A stretch of DNA of 64,000 bases, from contig CAZTUL010000001.1 of assembly GCA_964616275.1 (NCBI GenBank), positions 7,602-71,601 of the forward strand, in the 5' to 3' direction. The stretch's first letter is position 1. Every line of letters begins with the position of its first letter. The notes under the pieces were generated by a model. The model was given only the letters and a program-made list of their open reading frames with translations, was not told where the DNA came from and did not search any database. The DNA is from CAYZJV01 sp964616275 (GTDB lineage: Bacteria; Spirochaetota; Spirochaetia; Sphaerochaetales; Sphaerochaetaceae). A program made the translations under genes and the position numbers. Shown here in pieces: positions 17,810-26,494 of the stretch.

Positions 17810-19861
17810 TACACGAAGTATGCAAAGTTGATTTTCTCCACTGATACACAGAACATCCCCTTTTGGTGAATAGCTGATATCTTGAGGAATGTAGGTTCCG
17901 GTTGTCATCCCTGTCGCTGCATAACTAGGTGCTCCACCAATAATATCCATATGATGTACCATGGGGTTTCCCCCGCCATGAATTGCCCAGCCATGTTCCT
18001 GAGTTCCATCGAGAACGAGGTCAAGCACTGGCTCGTTGAGGTGGTATGGCTTTGCGGCATCTATCCAATTCATACTACCTACCGATCGCTCATGCAGGTG
18101 TATCCCATCGGCCATAAGAGTCTGTATGAATGTACCGGAGAAGTAGAGGTCTGTAGGTCCTGCAACATTTGGATTGTCATGAAAATAGGATCCTTCAAAA
18201 TTGAAGTATAAGTTTTCACCTGGAAATGCGGGAGAAATTGAATACGTGAAGAAGCCGCCGATTTCCTGACACCCAATCGCCAATCTACTTCCAAATGGGT
18301 CTACACGAAGTGTGGATGGTTTGTCGTAGGTTCCATATCCTGGATACACCGAGAGAAAACTGTAGGAAAAAGGACCAACCCCATCTAATCCGTACGATGC
18401 GTAAAAGAGATATTTTGAATCCCTGTCAACAAGAAACACTTGATTCGTTGCTGTGTTCAAATCTGCATTTGTAATATGCTGACCCCAAAGGCCATTTTCT
18501 GTATCGGATTGAAATGCAGCAATTTTACTTAGAGAGGAAGACTCTGCCTGGTATTGATAGAACACTACAATACCCGAGTCTCTAGCTGTCGTACAGACAA
18601 TGTCGTCGAATGTGTCCACAATTATGTCGGTGATTCCGGTTGTAGGATACGGATTGTCCTGGAGGGGGAGGTTGTTTGAGCTGTAGTTCGTAATCACTTG
18701 GAGTTGATCTCTCTTTAATTCACATATCTGAAGACCTTGAGAGCTGGCAATGAGAAGTTTTCCATCTCGTAGAAACGCGGTCGTAGATACACCACTTACC
18801 CTATATGTTGAACCATGAGAATCGGTTTCACCGGCTGAGACTGATGTTATCATTACAGGAACTTTATCCATAGACTCAACCGACGCATGAAAAGGGTGAG
18901 TTTCAGATCCAACACTTCCAAATCCATCTGTTTTAGCAATAACATCTAATCGATGAGGTCCGGTGTATGTTGAAAACTCAATACTCTCACCACTCGCGAG
19001 GAAGGAACCGTCGAGGTACCAATCAATTTCCAGAGGAGCATTTCCACCTCCGCCTGTCCGACTGAATGTTGCTGTTTGAGGAGTGTTCGGTAGAATTGAT
19101 GAGCCTATTGATTCAATCGTTCCTGTAACCGGTTCTACTACGGTGCTTGATAATACAAAACCAGTTGCCTCAGGGGTTGGTTTGTCGATAACAAGAGGTA
19201 TGGTACGTGTGGAGAGCATGCCGTCAAGTACCCGAATTGCAACAATGCCTCCTGCAATCTGCGTTCCCTCAGAATACAGATTGAACACAAGTTCATACGA
19301 TCCGGTGGAGAGTACCTGTTCATAAGTTGCAGTAGCACTAGCCTCGTCGACCTGTTTCCCCGCGGCAACAGTTTCTGCAATACCTCCCTGCGGTTTTAGC
19401 TGTAAGTCAAATGCGATATCGGTGAATTCGGTATCTCCCCAGTAGAATTCCAACCGCACCGTACCTTCACCTTCAAAATCATCGAGAACTACTTCTACAC
19501 GGTTTTCTCTTGTAGTTAGATGATGAGAAATATCACCTTCAGCTATTTTGGTGCCTTGCTGATTCAATCCTTCAACATGAATATTCCAGGTACCGATTAC
19601 TAACCCGTTAATCTCTACTTGTGCACTGCTGGTTGCCAGACTGAAGGTATTTCCATTTGGACCCTCCCCGGAAATCGTATAATCAGTAATTGTCAAACCT
19701 TGACCGACAGGACTTACAGCATCTCGAGATGTTGGAGAAGTCTCTCGGTCACTCATGAATCGTAATTGCAACGTTGTGGTATGAGCCTGTTCTTCACAAC
19801 CCATAATGAGCAATAGAGAAATGAGCACTAAAACAGAAATAAAAAGAATTTTCTTTTTCAT
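17798..19861 (-). CDS. large secreted lipoprotein, function unknown
   Basis: A 687-residue exported lipoprotein. The N-terminus MKKKILFISV is followed by a hydrophobic stretch ending LLIMGC, a relaxed lipobox with the lipidated Cys22. The start was chosen at the ATG with GGAGG 5 nt upstream rather than an in-frame GTG 12 nt earlier. The central part (about residues 240-335) looks like an Ig/PKD-type beta domain. The C-terminal half has repeating short beta motifs (FDDIVCTTARDSGIVVF and similar) that suggest a beta-propeller. No catalytic motif is visible. It converges on the two-component system, with a 12-bp overlap. Confidence 0.75.
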   Translation of the reverse strand: MKKKILFISVLVLISLLLIMGCEEQAHTTTLQLRFMSDRETSPTSRDAVSPVGQGLTITDYTISGEGPNGNTFSLATSSAQVEINGLVIGTWNIHVEGLNQQGTKIAEGDISHHLTTRENRVEVVLDDFEGEGTVRLEFYWGDTEFTDIAFDLQLKPQGGIAETVAAGKQVDEASATATYEQVLSTGSYELVFNLYSEGTQIAGGIVAIRVLDGMLSTRTIPLVIDKPTPEATGFVLSSTVVEPVTGTIESIGSSILPNTPQTATFSRTGGGGNAPLEIDWYLDGSFLASGESIEFSTYTGPHRLDVIAKTDGFGSVGSETHPFHASVESMDKVPVMITSVSAGETDSHGSTYRVSGVSTTAFLRDGKLLIASSQGLQICELKRDQLQVITNYSSNNLPLQDNPYPTTGITDIIVDTFDDIVCTTARDSGIVVFYQYQAESSSLSKIAAFQSDTENGLWGQHITNADLNTATNQVFLVDRDSKYLFYASYGLDGVGPFSYSFLSVYPGYGTYDKPSTLRVDPFGSRLAIGCQEIGGFFTYSISPAFPGENLYFNFEGSYFHDNPNVAGPTDLYFSGTFIQTLMADGIHLHERSVGSMNWIDAAKPYHLNEPVLDLVLDGTQEHGWAIHGGGNPMVHHMDIIGGAPSYAATGMTTGTYIPQDISYSPKGDVLCISGENQLCILRVSDG

Positions 19862-20010
19862 AGCGGCCTCCACTCTCTATACTTAGAACACCTTCAAGTT
19901 GCTTCATTTTCCAACGGAGTGAGCGTCGTGGATTCATGAATGGAGCCCTTACCGAACGAGTGCGGGAAACGAAAGCTTGCTTGCATACCATTCATTTTGA
20001 TTGGAGTCTC

Positions 20011-20039
20011 TTGCATGAATGAGGCTTTGGTGATATCAC
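20011..20039 (+). promoter_or_regulatory. candidate promoter of the EIIA gene, leaderless layout
   Basis: TTGCAT (20011-20016), a 17-bp spacer and TATCAC (20034-20039) end 6 nt before the ATG at 20046, which has no Shine-Dalgarno sequence. Each box matches consensus at 4 of 6 positions. Confidence 0.4.
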
Positions 20040-20045
20040 TCAAGT

Positions 20046-20492
20046 ATGAAAATAAAATCAATCTTAAGTCCTGAATTAATTACCACCTCCTTGAAGAGTT
20101 CGACGAAGGAGGGGGTAATTGGAGAGTTGCTCGATATTCTTGTTGCTCAAAAAAAGATTAAGAATAGAGACGAAGTGTATACCGCACTTATGGATCGTGA
20201 AAGAAAGATGTCTACAGGAATTCAGCACGGGGTGGCTATTCCACATGCAAAAACAAGGGCAGTAACTCAACTCGTTGCTTGCATTGGTCTGAAACCAGAG
20301 GGTATAGACTTTGATGCACTAGATGGTGAACCGAGCAAGATTTTTATTATGACACTGTCTCCTATAGACCGCGTAGGTCCTCATGTTCAATTTCTCGCCG
20401 AAGTGAGTATGGTGATACAAACACAAGAAGCCAGAGAACGACTTCTCCTAGCAAAGAGTGCCAAAGACGTACTTTCTGTTTTTGGTATATAA
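20046..20492 (+). CDS. PTS EIIA domain protein (fructose/mannitol type, PtsN-like)
   Basis: A 148-residue stand-alone EIIA domain. The motif GIQHGVAIPHAKT holds His67, the expected phosphorylation site, with His61 also conserved. No sugar permease (EIIB or EIIC) is adjacent. It instead precedes a CPA2 cation/proton antiporter by 12 nt, a pairing that suggests regulation of ion transport by phosphorylation state, as known for PtsN and potassium transporters in proteobacteria. The regulatory role is inference. Confidence 0.85.
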   Translation: MKIKSILSPELITTSLKSSTKEGVIGELLDILVAQKKIKNRDEVYTALMDRERKMSTGIQHGVAIPHAKTRAVTQLVACIGLKPEGIDFDALDGEPSKIFIMTLSPIDRVGPHVQFLAEVSMVIQTQEARERLLLAKSAKDVLSVFGI

Positions 20493-20504
20493 GGTAATCA
20501 GAAT

Positions 20505-22127
20505 ATGGCACATGAAATGATGATATTGGCTCTCCAATTGGGAGTCATTCTAGTTATGACAAAGATAAGTGGGTGGCTGTTCTCGCGTAAGTTACATCAA
20601 CCGAAAGTCCTTGGTGAACTTGTTGCCGGTATGGTTGTTGGACCCTATCTCCTTGGAGCCATTCCTCTAGGGTCGTTAGGACCTCTTTTCCCTCCAGTAG
20701 CAGGTACTATTCCGGTAAGTCCTGAATTGTATGGCATTGCAACGGTTGGTTCTATTTTGCTTCTTTTCACTAGCGGACTTGAAACAGATTTACCCACATT
20801 CCTTCGATTCAGCGGAAAAGCTTCTGTTGTAGGTCTAGGTGGGGTGATTTTTTCGTTTTTACTCGGTGCAGGTATAACCGTTCTTCTGCATCCTTCGGTG
20901 CATTCCATTATGGATCCTGAAGCACTGTTTCTTGGAACTATCTGTACTGCCACTTCTATCGGTATAACTGCAAGAATTTTAGGTGAGTCAAAAAAAATCT
21001 CCTCCCCAGAGGGAGTTACGATCCTTGCAGCAGCTGTTTTGGATGATGTTATAAGTATTGTCTTACTCTCTGTAGTAGTAGGAATTTCCATTGTCAAGTT
21101 GGACGGTGGGTCAATTGCCTGGTCAGGGATTGGAGTGGTCGCGGCTAAAGCCGTTGGATTCTGGGCTATTTGTATGATTGTAGGAATATTTGCTGCTCCA
21201 CATCTTACAAAGCGGATGAAGGGATTTGAGTCGTTAGGCGTCATGGCAGAAATATCTTTTGGGATTGCTCTTCTTTTAGCTGGCCTTTCAGAGATGGCCG
21301 GACTTGCAATGATTATTGGAGCCTATATTGCTGGTCTTTCGTTCAGTCAGACCGACGTTTCTGCAGAAATTACTGAGCGGGTCAAAGCTGTCGGTGAATA
21401 TTTTATTCCTGTTTTCTTCGCTGTAATGGGAATGATGGTCGATTTTTCGGCGGTGGGATCGGTACTCGGGTTTGGTATTATATTCTCGGTAATCGCATTT
21501 GCGGGAAAGCTGGTTGGCTGTGGTTTGCCAGCTTTGTTTGTTGGATTTAATCTCAAAGGGGCGTTTCGTATAGGTTCGGGGATGTTGCCCCGTGGAGAGG
21601 TAACTTTAATAGTGGCAGGAATCGGTCTTGCAAGCGGGGCTATTGGTCCCGATATGTTTGGAGTTGCAGTAATGACCATGCTTCTTGCCTCTATAGCTGC
21701 TCCTCCATTATTAGTTCAGTCTTTTAAAGGTGGTTCGGGGTATAGGAAGCAGTTAGAGGAACCTGTTCAGTCTCATATGGTTACACTGGAACTCGAATTT
21801 CCATCGGAACGAGCTGCAGAATTTGTGCGACGATCAATTTCAGATGCATTCAGGTCGGAAGGATTCTTCGTACGTACGATGGAAGGTTCGGTCCGTTCGT
21901 GGCAAATTAGAAAAGAAGAGATGGTCTTTGTTCTACGACGCAGTGCAGAGCGTATCGAGGTGAGCGGACGTCAGGAGCATGAAGCATTTGTTCGATTACT
22001 GCTTATGGAGACCCTTGTAGATTTTCAGGAATTTGTTGATAGCCTTAAGAGTATGGAACAACCGGAAATGATGGGTGCTGGACTGCTGCTCAATATGTTT
22101 GCTAAGCAGCAATCATCAGACTCCTGA
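20505..22127 (+). CDS. CPA2-family cation/proton antiporter
   Basis: A 540-residue membrane protein with about twelve hydrophobic segments, resembling KefB/NapA-type Na+(K+)/H+ exchangers. The family stretches KVLGELVAGMVVGP near residue 35, TATSIGITARILGE near 150 and the following LDDVISIVLLS, which carries the paired acidic residues of the ion site, are present. The C-terminal 120 residues are cytoplasmic and lack a TrkA-N nucleotide-binding fold. The upstream EIIA protein is a candidate regulator. The 3' end overlaps the convergent gene by 12 bp. Confidence 0.88.
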   Translation: MAHEMMILALQLGVILVMTKISGWLFSRKLHQPKVLGELVAGMVVGPYLLGAIPLGSLGPLFPPVAGTIPVSPELYGIATVGSILLLFTSGLETDLPTFLRFSGKASVVGLGGVIFSFLLGAGITVLLHPSVHSIMDPEALFLGTICTATSIGITARILGESKKISSPEGVTILAAAVLDDVISIVLLSVVVGISIVKLDGGSIAWSGIGVVAAKAVGFWAICMIVGIFAAPHLTKRMKGFESLGVMAEISFGIALLLAGLSEMAGLAMIIGAYIAGLSFSQTDVSAEITERVKAVGEYFIPVFFAVMGMMVDFSAVGSVLGFGIIFSVIAFAGKLVGCGLPALFVGFNLKGAFRIGSGMLPRGEVTLIVAGIGLASGAIGPDMFGVAVMTMLLASIAAPPLLVQSFKGGSGYRKQLEEPVQSHMVTLELEFPSERAAEFVRRSISDAFRSEGFFVRTMEGSVRSWQIRKEEMVFVLRRSAERIEVSGRQEHEAFVRLLLMETLVDFQEFVDSLKSMEQPEMMGAGLLLNMFAKQQSSDS

Positions 22128-23030
22128 TGCTTTTCTAATCTTATACTTCATGAGAAGACGAGAAGGCTTGTATGTTTTCTTGGCCTGTCTCAGTCCTGGT
22201 ATGCCTAAATCCTGTTCTCTGTTGATTTCTACAACCTTATCGGGTAATTCAGAGGCGAATGCCCGATTTATATACTGGTACACTCCACGATAGTTCCCGA
22301 GTGCTTTTTCCACATGAATAATAAACCGAGAGGCACCATCCTCCTCTCCAAGGGTAAATCCAACCGGTACATCTTCAGCATACAGCACTACACCCTTTAG
22401 ATTGAGTTCATCTCTACACTCAATGGCGAGCAGAGTAGCACGATAATCTTCAACCACATCCTTCCCTTCAGCCCATGCGTCGAGCACTGCAATCATGTCG
22501 GAATTCTTTGCCAAATGAGAGGGGATAAGTACGCGATTTGGATGATCTTCTGCAAAATGTTGAGCATGCACCAATTTTTTATGGAGACTCGATCCGGTGA
22601 GTTCAATGAGATTTTTTCTCATATAGATATAATCGGCATTGTCACGGTCTTCTGAGATGGATAGGTCGGGATGATTTTGTGAAATCCTTTGTTCCCAGCT
22701 ATCTGAAATATCTTCGCCTATGGTGTTAATTTCTGCAACACGTGTGAACAGATCTTGAATTATCTCTTTGCCGGGATATCCTTTGGGGATAATGGCAAAA
22801 ATTTCTTGTTCATTATTATTCATTTGGATGCCGCGAATTATATAACCAGGCTCTCCCTGCTCGTCGGTATACATACTCACGGTATAGTGACGTTTCTGGG
22901 TGAATGGATAAAGCGATGCCATTGAGAGTTCACTAACTCCATGTCTATGTGTCAGCAGAAATGGTTGTAACGTATCCAAGTGATTGAATGCTAATGGTAT
23001 TTCATCAGGGTATGTAGGAATGTCATGCAT
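22116..23030 (-). CDS. DUF2156 (GNAT-like, lysyl-phosphatidylglycerol synthase C-terminal-like) protein
   Basis: A 304-residue soluble protein resembling the DUF2156 family, a double GNAT fold related to the C-terminal domain of MprF. The tail YQYINRAFASEL...EINREQDLGIPGLRQAKKTYKP is typical. MprF-type enzymes transfer amino acids from tRNA to lipids, but this protein lacks the membrane flippase domain and its substrate is unknown. I chose the ATG at 23030, where the family normally begins, over an in-frame TTG 45 nt upstream. A promoter sits 6 nt before this ATG, which supports the choice. Confidence 0.75.
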   Translation of the reverse strand: MHDIPTYPDEIPLAFNHLDTLQPFLLTHRHGVSELSMASLYPFTQKRHYTVSMYTDEQGEPGYIIRGIQMNNNEQEIFAIIPKGYPGKEIIQDLFTRVAEINTIGEDISDSWEQRISQNHPDLSISEDRDNADYIYMRKNLIELTGSSLHKKLVHAQHFAEDHPNRVLIPSHLAKNSDMIAVLDAWAEGKDVVEDYRATLLAIECRDELNLKGVVLYAEDVPVGFTLGEEDGASRFIIHVEKALGNYRGVYQYINRAFASELPDKVVEINREQDLGIPGLRQAKKTYKPSRLLMKYKIRKASGV

Positions 23031-23036
23031 ACGATA

Positions 23037-23065
23037 AAGATAGTGAAAAGGAGTGTGAGAGGCAA
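23037..23065 (-). promoter_or_regulatory. candidate promoter of the DUF2156 gene, leaderless layout
   Basis: On the minus strand TTGCCT (23060-23065), a 17-bp spacer and TATCTT (23037-23042) end 6 nt before the ATG at 23030. No ribosome-binding site is present. Confidence 0.45.
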
Positions 23066-23068
23066 GTA

Positions 23069-23097
23069 TACACAAACTACTTATTTTACCCTATAGT
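23069..23097 (+). promoter_or_regulatory. candidate promoter of the 23104 gene, leaderless layout
   Basis: TACACA (23069-23074), a 17-bp spacer and TATAGT (23092-23097) end 6 nt before the ATG at 23104, again without a Shine-Dalgarno sequence. Confidence 0.45.
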
Positions 23098-23103
23098 ACA
23101 TGC

Positions 23104-23613
23104 ATGAAAACTATACTTAAAATAGTATTGCTCGGTCTTTTTGCTGCTGTGATTTTTTTACCATCAGAGCAGTTCCCTTCCTGGGCATACTGGTCACTTT
23201 TTGTTTGTATGTTCATCGTTCTTATCATCTATTATTACACTTCGTATTGGGTAAGTGCTGCTGATGTATTATCGACAGACAGCGACCCAATAAAATTTTC
23301 AGTGTTCGCAGGGAAGGTCCCCCCGCTAAGTAGTGAAGATCTTGTGCGGGGCCGACTTGTGGTAACAGATACCGAAGTTCGTCTTTACCAGCGTCCTAAC
23401 AGGAAAAGTTCGAACATAAGAGCTCGTGAAGTGTGGAAAGTGGCTATCTCATCTTTAGATGGATTCACCCTCGGCCGGGTTATCGGAATGCGAAATGGAC
23501 TCATACTTTCTCTGACACAGGGAGATGAAGCTCGATTTGCGATTTTTTTCATGAAAAAACGGAAAGCTGATCTTATTACAGCACTTGGATGGGACGACAT
23601 CCAATCGAAATAA
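23104..23613 (+). CDS. small membrane protein with a PH-like C-terminal domain, unknown
   Basis: A 169-residue protein with two hydrophobic segments (about residues 4-20 and 28-48). A soluble C-terminal part (about 60-165) has an alternating beta pattern (GRLVVTDTEVRLYQ, RNGLILSLTQGDEARFAIFF) that recalls bacterial PH-type domains. I do not recognise a named family. It is divergent from the DUF2156 gene. Confidence 0.6.
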   Translation: MKTILKIVLLGLFAAVIFLPSEQFPSWAYWSLFVCMFIVLIIYYYTSYWVSAADVLSTDSDPIKFSVFAGKVPPLSSEDLVRGRLVVTDTEVRLYQRPNRKSSNIRAREVWKVAISSLDGFTLGRVIGMRNGLILSLTQGDEARFAIFFMKKRKADLITALGWDDIQSK

Positions 23614-23633
23614 GCTAGCATACATAGGCGATT

Positions 23634-23695
23634 GTAGCTCCTATTTTCGGGTGCTAGGTTTCAGATATCTGAGCGACCTAGTACAGAGGAGCTAC
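23634..23695 (+). promoter_or_regulatory. long hairpin sequestering the ribosome-binding site of the 23697 gene
   Basis: Perfect outer arms GTAGCTCC (23634-23641) and GGAGCTAC (23688-23695) enclose a second stem of nine or ten pairs (23651-23660 with 23675-23684). At the apex is the 12-bp palindrome TCAGATATCTGA (23661-23672). The right outer arm contains the AGGAG ribosome-binding site and ends one nucleotide before the ATG. There is no T run, so it is not a terminator. As RNA it would hide the start site. Confidence 0.55.
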
Positions 23696-23696
23696 T

Positions 23697-24245
23697 ATGA
23701 GAACTGTTATCTCTTGCATGCTTATGTGTGTCCTTCTTTCAGGGCATGCAATTGCAGCCGATACTCAACAGAAAATATCTCTTTATAGCACGTGCGATGC
23801 CAATATGGTTGATTCTGTTTGGCGGGAGCACGTCTCTTTTCGTGTCTCGGTGGGTTCGTGGATTTCAGAGGGTGTAGCAGTTGAACTACCTTTTGCCTGT
23901 ACTCTTGATCAAAGTGGAGGTGGTGAAATTCTTCTTGATGTTTCCCTTAAACTGCTGGTCTATCCATGGAGTAGTGGACCATTCCTTGCTATATCGTTGA
24001 CACAGTTTGCTCTTTTTACCGGACCAAATATTCCACAAGAATCAATGCATTATCTAAATGAAATTTCCTTCGGCTATACGTGGAGTTTTTCTCCACGTTG
24101 GTTTATCAGGCCCGCAATAATCTTTAGAGATCCATCGGATTCTGCACAAGATAGCTTTGCCTATGTTGCAGGATTGGTTCCTACACATACACGATTGAAA
24201 TTCTCTCTGGATGTAGGGTGGGTGTTCGCTTCGATTATCCCTTGA
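23697..24245 (+). CDS. secreted or outer-membrane protein, unknown
   Basis: A 182-residue protein with a clear cleavable signal peptide (MRTVISCMLMCVLLSGHAIAAD). The rest alternates hydrophobic and polar residues (GEILLDVSLKLLVYPW, FGYTWSFSPRWFIRPAIIFR), which suggests a small beta-barrel or beta-rich periplasmic protein. No family is recognised. Its ribosome-binding site lies in a long hairpin immediately upstream. The lipoprotein gene at 24276 follows. Confidence 0.65.
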   Translation: MRTVISCMLMCVLLSGHAIAADTQQKISLYSTCDANMVDSVWREHVSFRVSVGSWISEGVAVELPFACTLDQSGGGEILLDVSLKLLVYPWSSGPFLAISLTQFALFTGPNIPQESMHYLNEISFGYTWSFSPRWFIRPAIIFRDPSDSAQDSFAYVAGLVPTHTRLKFSLDVGWVFASIIP

Positions 24246-24256
24246 ACGAACAAGGG
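24239..24256 (+). other. short hairpin at a gene end
   Basis: CCCTTG and CAAGGG form a perfect 6-bp stem with a 6-nt loop across the stop codon of the preceding gene, followed by only three T residues. It could slow or partly stop transcription before the lipoprotein gene. It is too weak to call a terminator. Confidence 0.25.
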
Positions 24257-24275
24257 TTTAACGGGAGGTTCATGA

Positions 24276-25139
24276 ATGAAAAGGCGTGTTCGTAAAGGCT
24301 TGTCTCAGGTGTTGACTGTATGGGTTATTATCAGCCTACTAGGTTGTTCTCTTGCCTGGGAACCAGAGAAAAACCCACATGTGAGTGAACAGGAGATGAT
24401 TCCTGTGGTTGCTCGTGTAGTGGAAGAGCAGTTGAGTGTTGTACAGCCGGTTCTCGAGGAACACGGTGAATTCGACACAAGGTCAGTTAAACTTATGGGT
24501 GAAGCTTCAGGAGAGAGCATTGTGTCCGGTATGCTCGCAGAGCAGCAGGGAGCGGAATATCTTGAGTTCTGTCATGCAATAGCGGTGGATTCGGATCCCG
24601 AGATGGTTCTTTCGGCAGCGAAGAATCTTATTCCAGAACAGGAGTTTGAACAGCTGTCGACGAGGATGATAGAGGTAGAGCGATCTCTCATAGAGTATGG
24701 TGATGCTCAGAGCAGGGCCATACCTCCAGATCAAAGACCGGCGTTTATGCGTGACTTGCAGAAGCTTATAACCAAAACTCTGGTTCTTATGGTTGCCGGA
24801 ATTGTATATGCGTGTATTCCAAATGTGATTTTCTGGGGTAAAATATCGGCTGCTGCAGCGATCGCAGTTGCTGCCGGGATAACAGCAACAACATTTCTTT
24901 CCATTTATCGCTACTATGCATATAGTGAGCAGTCAATGTCAGAATCATTCCAGGAGTGGATAGTTGACGTAACTACAGATCCCTCTGCTGCATATGCCGT
25001 CGCCACATCCATGATGACTGTAGGAAAGACCATGACAAACGGTCCTGTGGTTACCGGGCTTATTATTGTTGTATTCTCAATCTACCAGATTATAGACATG
25101 GTGAAACCTATGCTGAAAAAGTATAATTTCAATGCATGA
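24276..25139 (+). CDS. lipoprotein with C-terminal membrane segments, unknown
   Basis: A 287-residue protein. The signal MKRRVRKGLSQVLTVWVIIS ends in the lipobox LLGC with Cys24. Residues 30-160 are charged and probably helical. Three hydrophobic segments follow (about 166-184, 186-212 and 257-274), unusual for a simple lipoprotein; the chain may be anchored by both lipid and helices. No family recognised. GGGAGG lies 7 nt before the ATG. Confidence 0.65.
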   Translation: MKRRVRKGLSQVLTVWVIISLLGCSLAWEPEKNPHVSEQEMIPVVARVVEEQLSVVQPVLEEHGEFDTRSVKLMGEASGESIVSGMLAEQQGAEYLEFCHAIAVDSDPEMVLSAAKNLIPEQEFEQLSTRMIEVERSLIEYGDAQSRAIPPDQRPAFMRDLQKLITKTLVLMVAGIVYACIPNVIFWGKISAAAAIAVAAGITATTFLSIYRYYAYSEQSMSESFQEWIVDVTTDPSAAYAVATSMMTVGKTMTNGPVVTGLIIVVFSIYQIIDMVKPMLKKYNFNA

Positions 25140-25175
25140 TGTCTGCGGATATACGTAAGGTGTCAAGGGGAGATT

Positions 25176-25218
25176 GCCTTGCTTGGAATGTTCAAATATG
25201 AAATAATGCCAGCAGATT
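25176..25218 (+). promoter_or_regulatory. possible promoter region of pepT
   Basis: The 101-bp spacer before pepT contains TTGCTT followed 17 bp later by AATAAT. An AGGAG ribosome-binding site lies near the ATG. This is consistent with a fresh start of transcription for pepT and the two genes after it. Confidence 0.3.
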
Positions 25219-25240
25219 AATCACTAGGAGAATCAAATTC

Positions 25241-26494
25241 ATGAGTCAATCTTCCCTTTCAGAAAACCTGCTGAATCGTTTCATAGAATATGTAAAAATC
25301 GATACGATGAGCGATCCCCATATTGTCGACCAACGTCCTACAACTGCGGGGCAGCTTGATTTACTTCGGCTGTTGGAGCAGGAACTTCATGAAATAGGTG
25401 TAGAAGATACCGTGTTTGATGATCAGGGATATCTTGTTGCCAGGATTCCTGGGAATCTTTCTCAGGGAAAGCAGGTCCCCGTAATTGGTTTCATGGCACA
25501 TGTGGATGTTGCAGACGATGTGATGGGAAACTCTGTAAAACCACGGATTATTACAGCCTACGATGGGAACGATATTATGCTTAATAGCGAATTTTCAATC
25601 CCTGTTGAAAAAAATCCTGACCTCAAAGATTACATTGGAGAAACGTTGGTCGTCACAGATGGGACAACCCTTCTTGGCGGTGATGACAAAGCAGGAGTCG
25701 CTATTCTGATGGCACTTGCCGAACGACTTGTCGGTTCACAGGCAATAGAACATGGTGAGATTGAATTGATTTTCACATCGGATGAAGAGACCGGAGGCGG
25801 AATGGATGCGTTCGATGTGAAGATGTTGAAATCACGATGCTGCTATACCGTGGATGGGGGAAGACGAGGAGAGGTAGAGGCTGAGTGTTTTAATGCAGCC
25901 ACAGTTGAGGTTACATTCAACGGGGTTCCTTACCACCTTGGTGCAGCAAGAGGTCGTATGGTGAATAGTGTCTCTATGGCAGTATCATATATTGCCTCAT
26001 TACCGAGAAATGAGAGTCCAGAAGCAACAGATGGTCGGTATGGATACTACTGTGCAGAGGAAATTGAGGGTACAAGTGCACAGACTCACTTAACAGTATA
26101 TGTGAGAGACTTTGATTTTCATGAGTTGGAACGAAAAATTTCCACACTGAAAAGTCTCGGGGAAACTACAGAAAAACTCTTTCCGGGTGGTAGGGTCACA
26201 GTAACAGAGAAAATTGTGTACAAGAATATGTTCGATGCTATCAAGAAAGATCCAGTTATCATGGAGGCTGTTTGGAAATCTGGAGAGCAGTTGAATGTGA
26301 AGCTCATTCAAAAGATAATTCGTGGTGGTACAGATGGTGCAAGACTCGCTGAGATGGGAATACCTGCACCGAATCTGTATACTGGATCACATAATCTGCA
26401 CTCCCGATTTGAATGGGTTGCTCTTCCTGCAATGGTGGAAGCTACACTCCTCACAGAGCAAATAGTCTCATACTGGGCGGGAGTGGAGGATTGA
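25241..26494 (+). CDS. pepT: peptidase T (tripeptide aminopeptidase)
   Basis: A cytoplasmic M20B zinc peptidase that removes the N-terminal residue of tripeptides. Metal ligands and catalytic residues are visible in GFMAHVDVADD, LLGGDDKAGVA and TSDEETGGGMD, and the C-terminal histidine in GSHNLHSRFEW. The 417 residues match the normal length. The stop overlaps the TTG start of the next gene (TTGA), so pepT is coupled to an outer-membrane protein gene, an unusual partner. Confidence 0.95.
   Translation: MSQSSLSENLLNRFIEYVKIDTMSDPHIVDQRPTTAGQLDLLRLLEQELHEIGVEDTVFDDQGYLVARIPGNLSQGKQVPVIGFMAHVDVADDVMGNSVKPRIITAYDGNDIMLNSEFSIPVEKNPDLKDYIGETLVVTDGTTLLGGDDKAGVAILMALAERLVGSQAIEHGEIELIFTSDEETGGGMDAFDVKMLKSRCCYTVDGGRRGEVEAECFNAATVEVTFNGVPYHLGAARGRMVNSVSMAVSYIASLPRNESPEATDGRYGYYCAEEIEGTSAQTHLTVYVRDFDFHELERKISTLKSLGETTEKLFPGGRVTVTEKIVYKNMFDAIKKDPVIMEAVWKSGEQLNVKLIQKIIRGGTDGARLAEMGIPAPNLYTGSHNLHSRFEWVALPAMVEATLLTEQIVSYWAGVED

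Noticed and set aside
19794..19991. A small minus-strand gene overlapping the lipoprotein start
   Set aside because: It is an off-frame reading through the signal peptide and promoter region, with no family features.
24239..24259. An intrinsic terminator after the 23697 gene
   Set aside because: The stem is perfect but is followed by only three T residues and lies across the stop codon; listed only as a weak hairpin.
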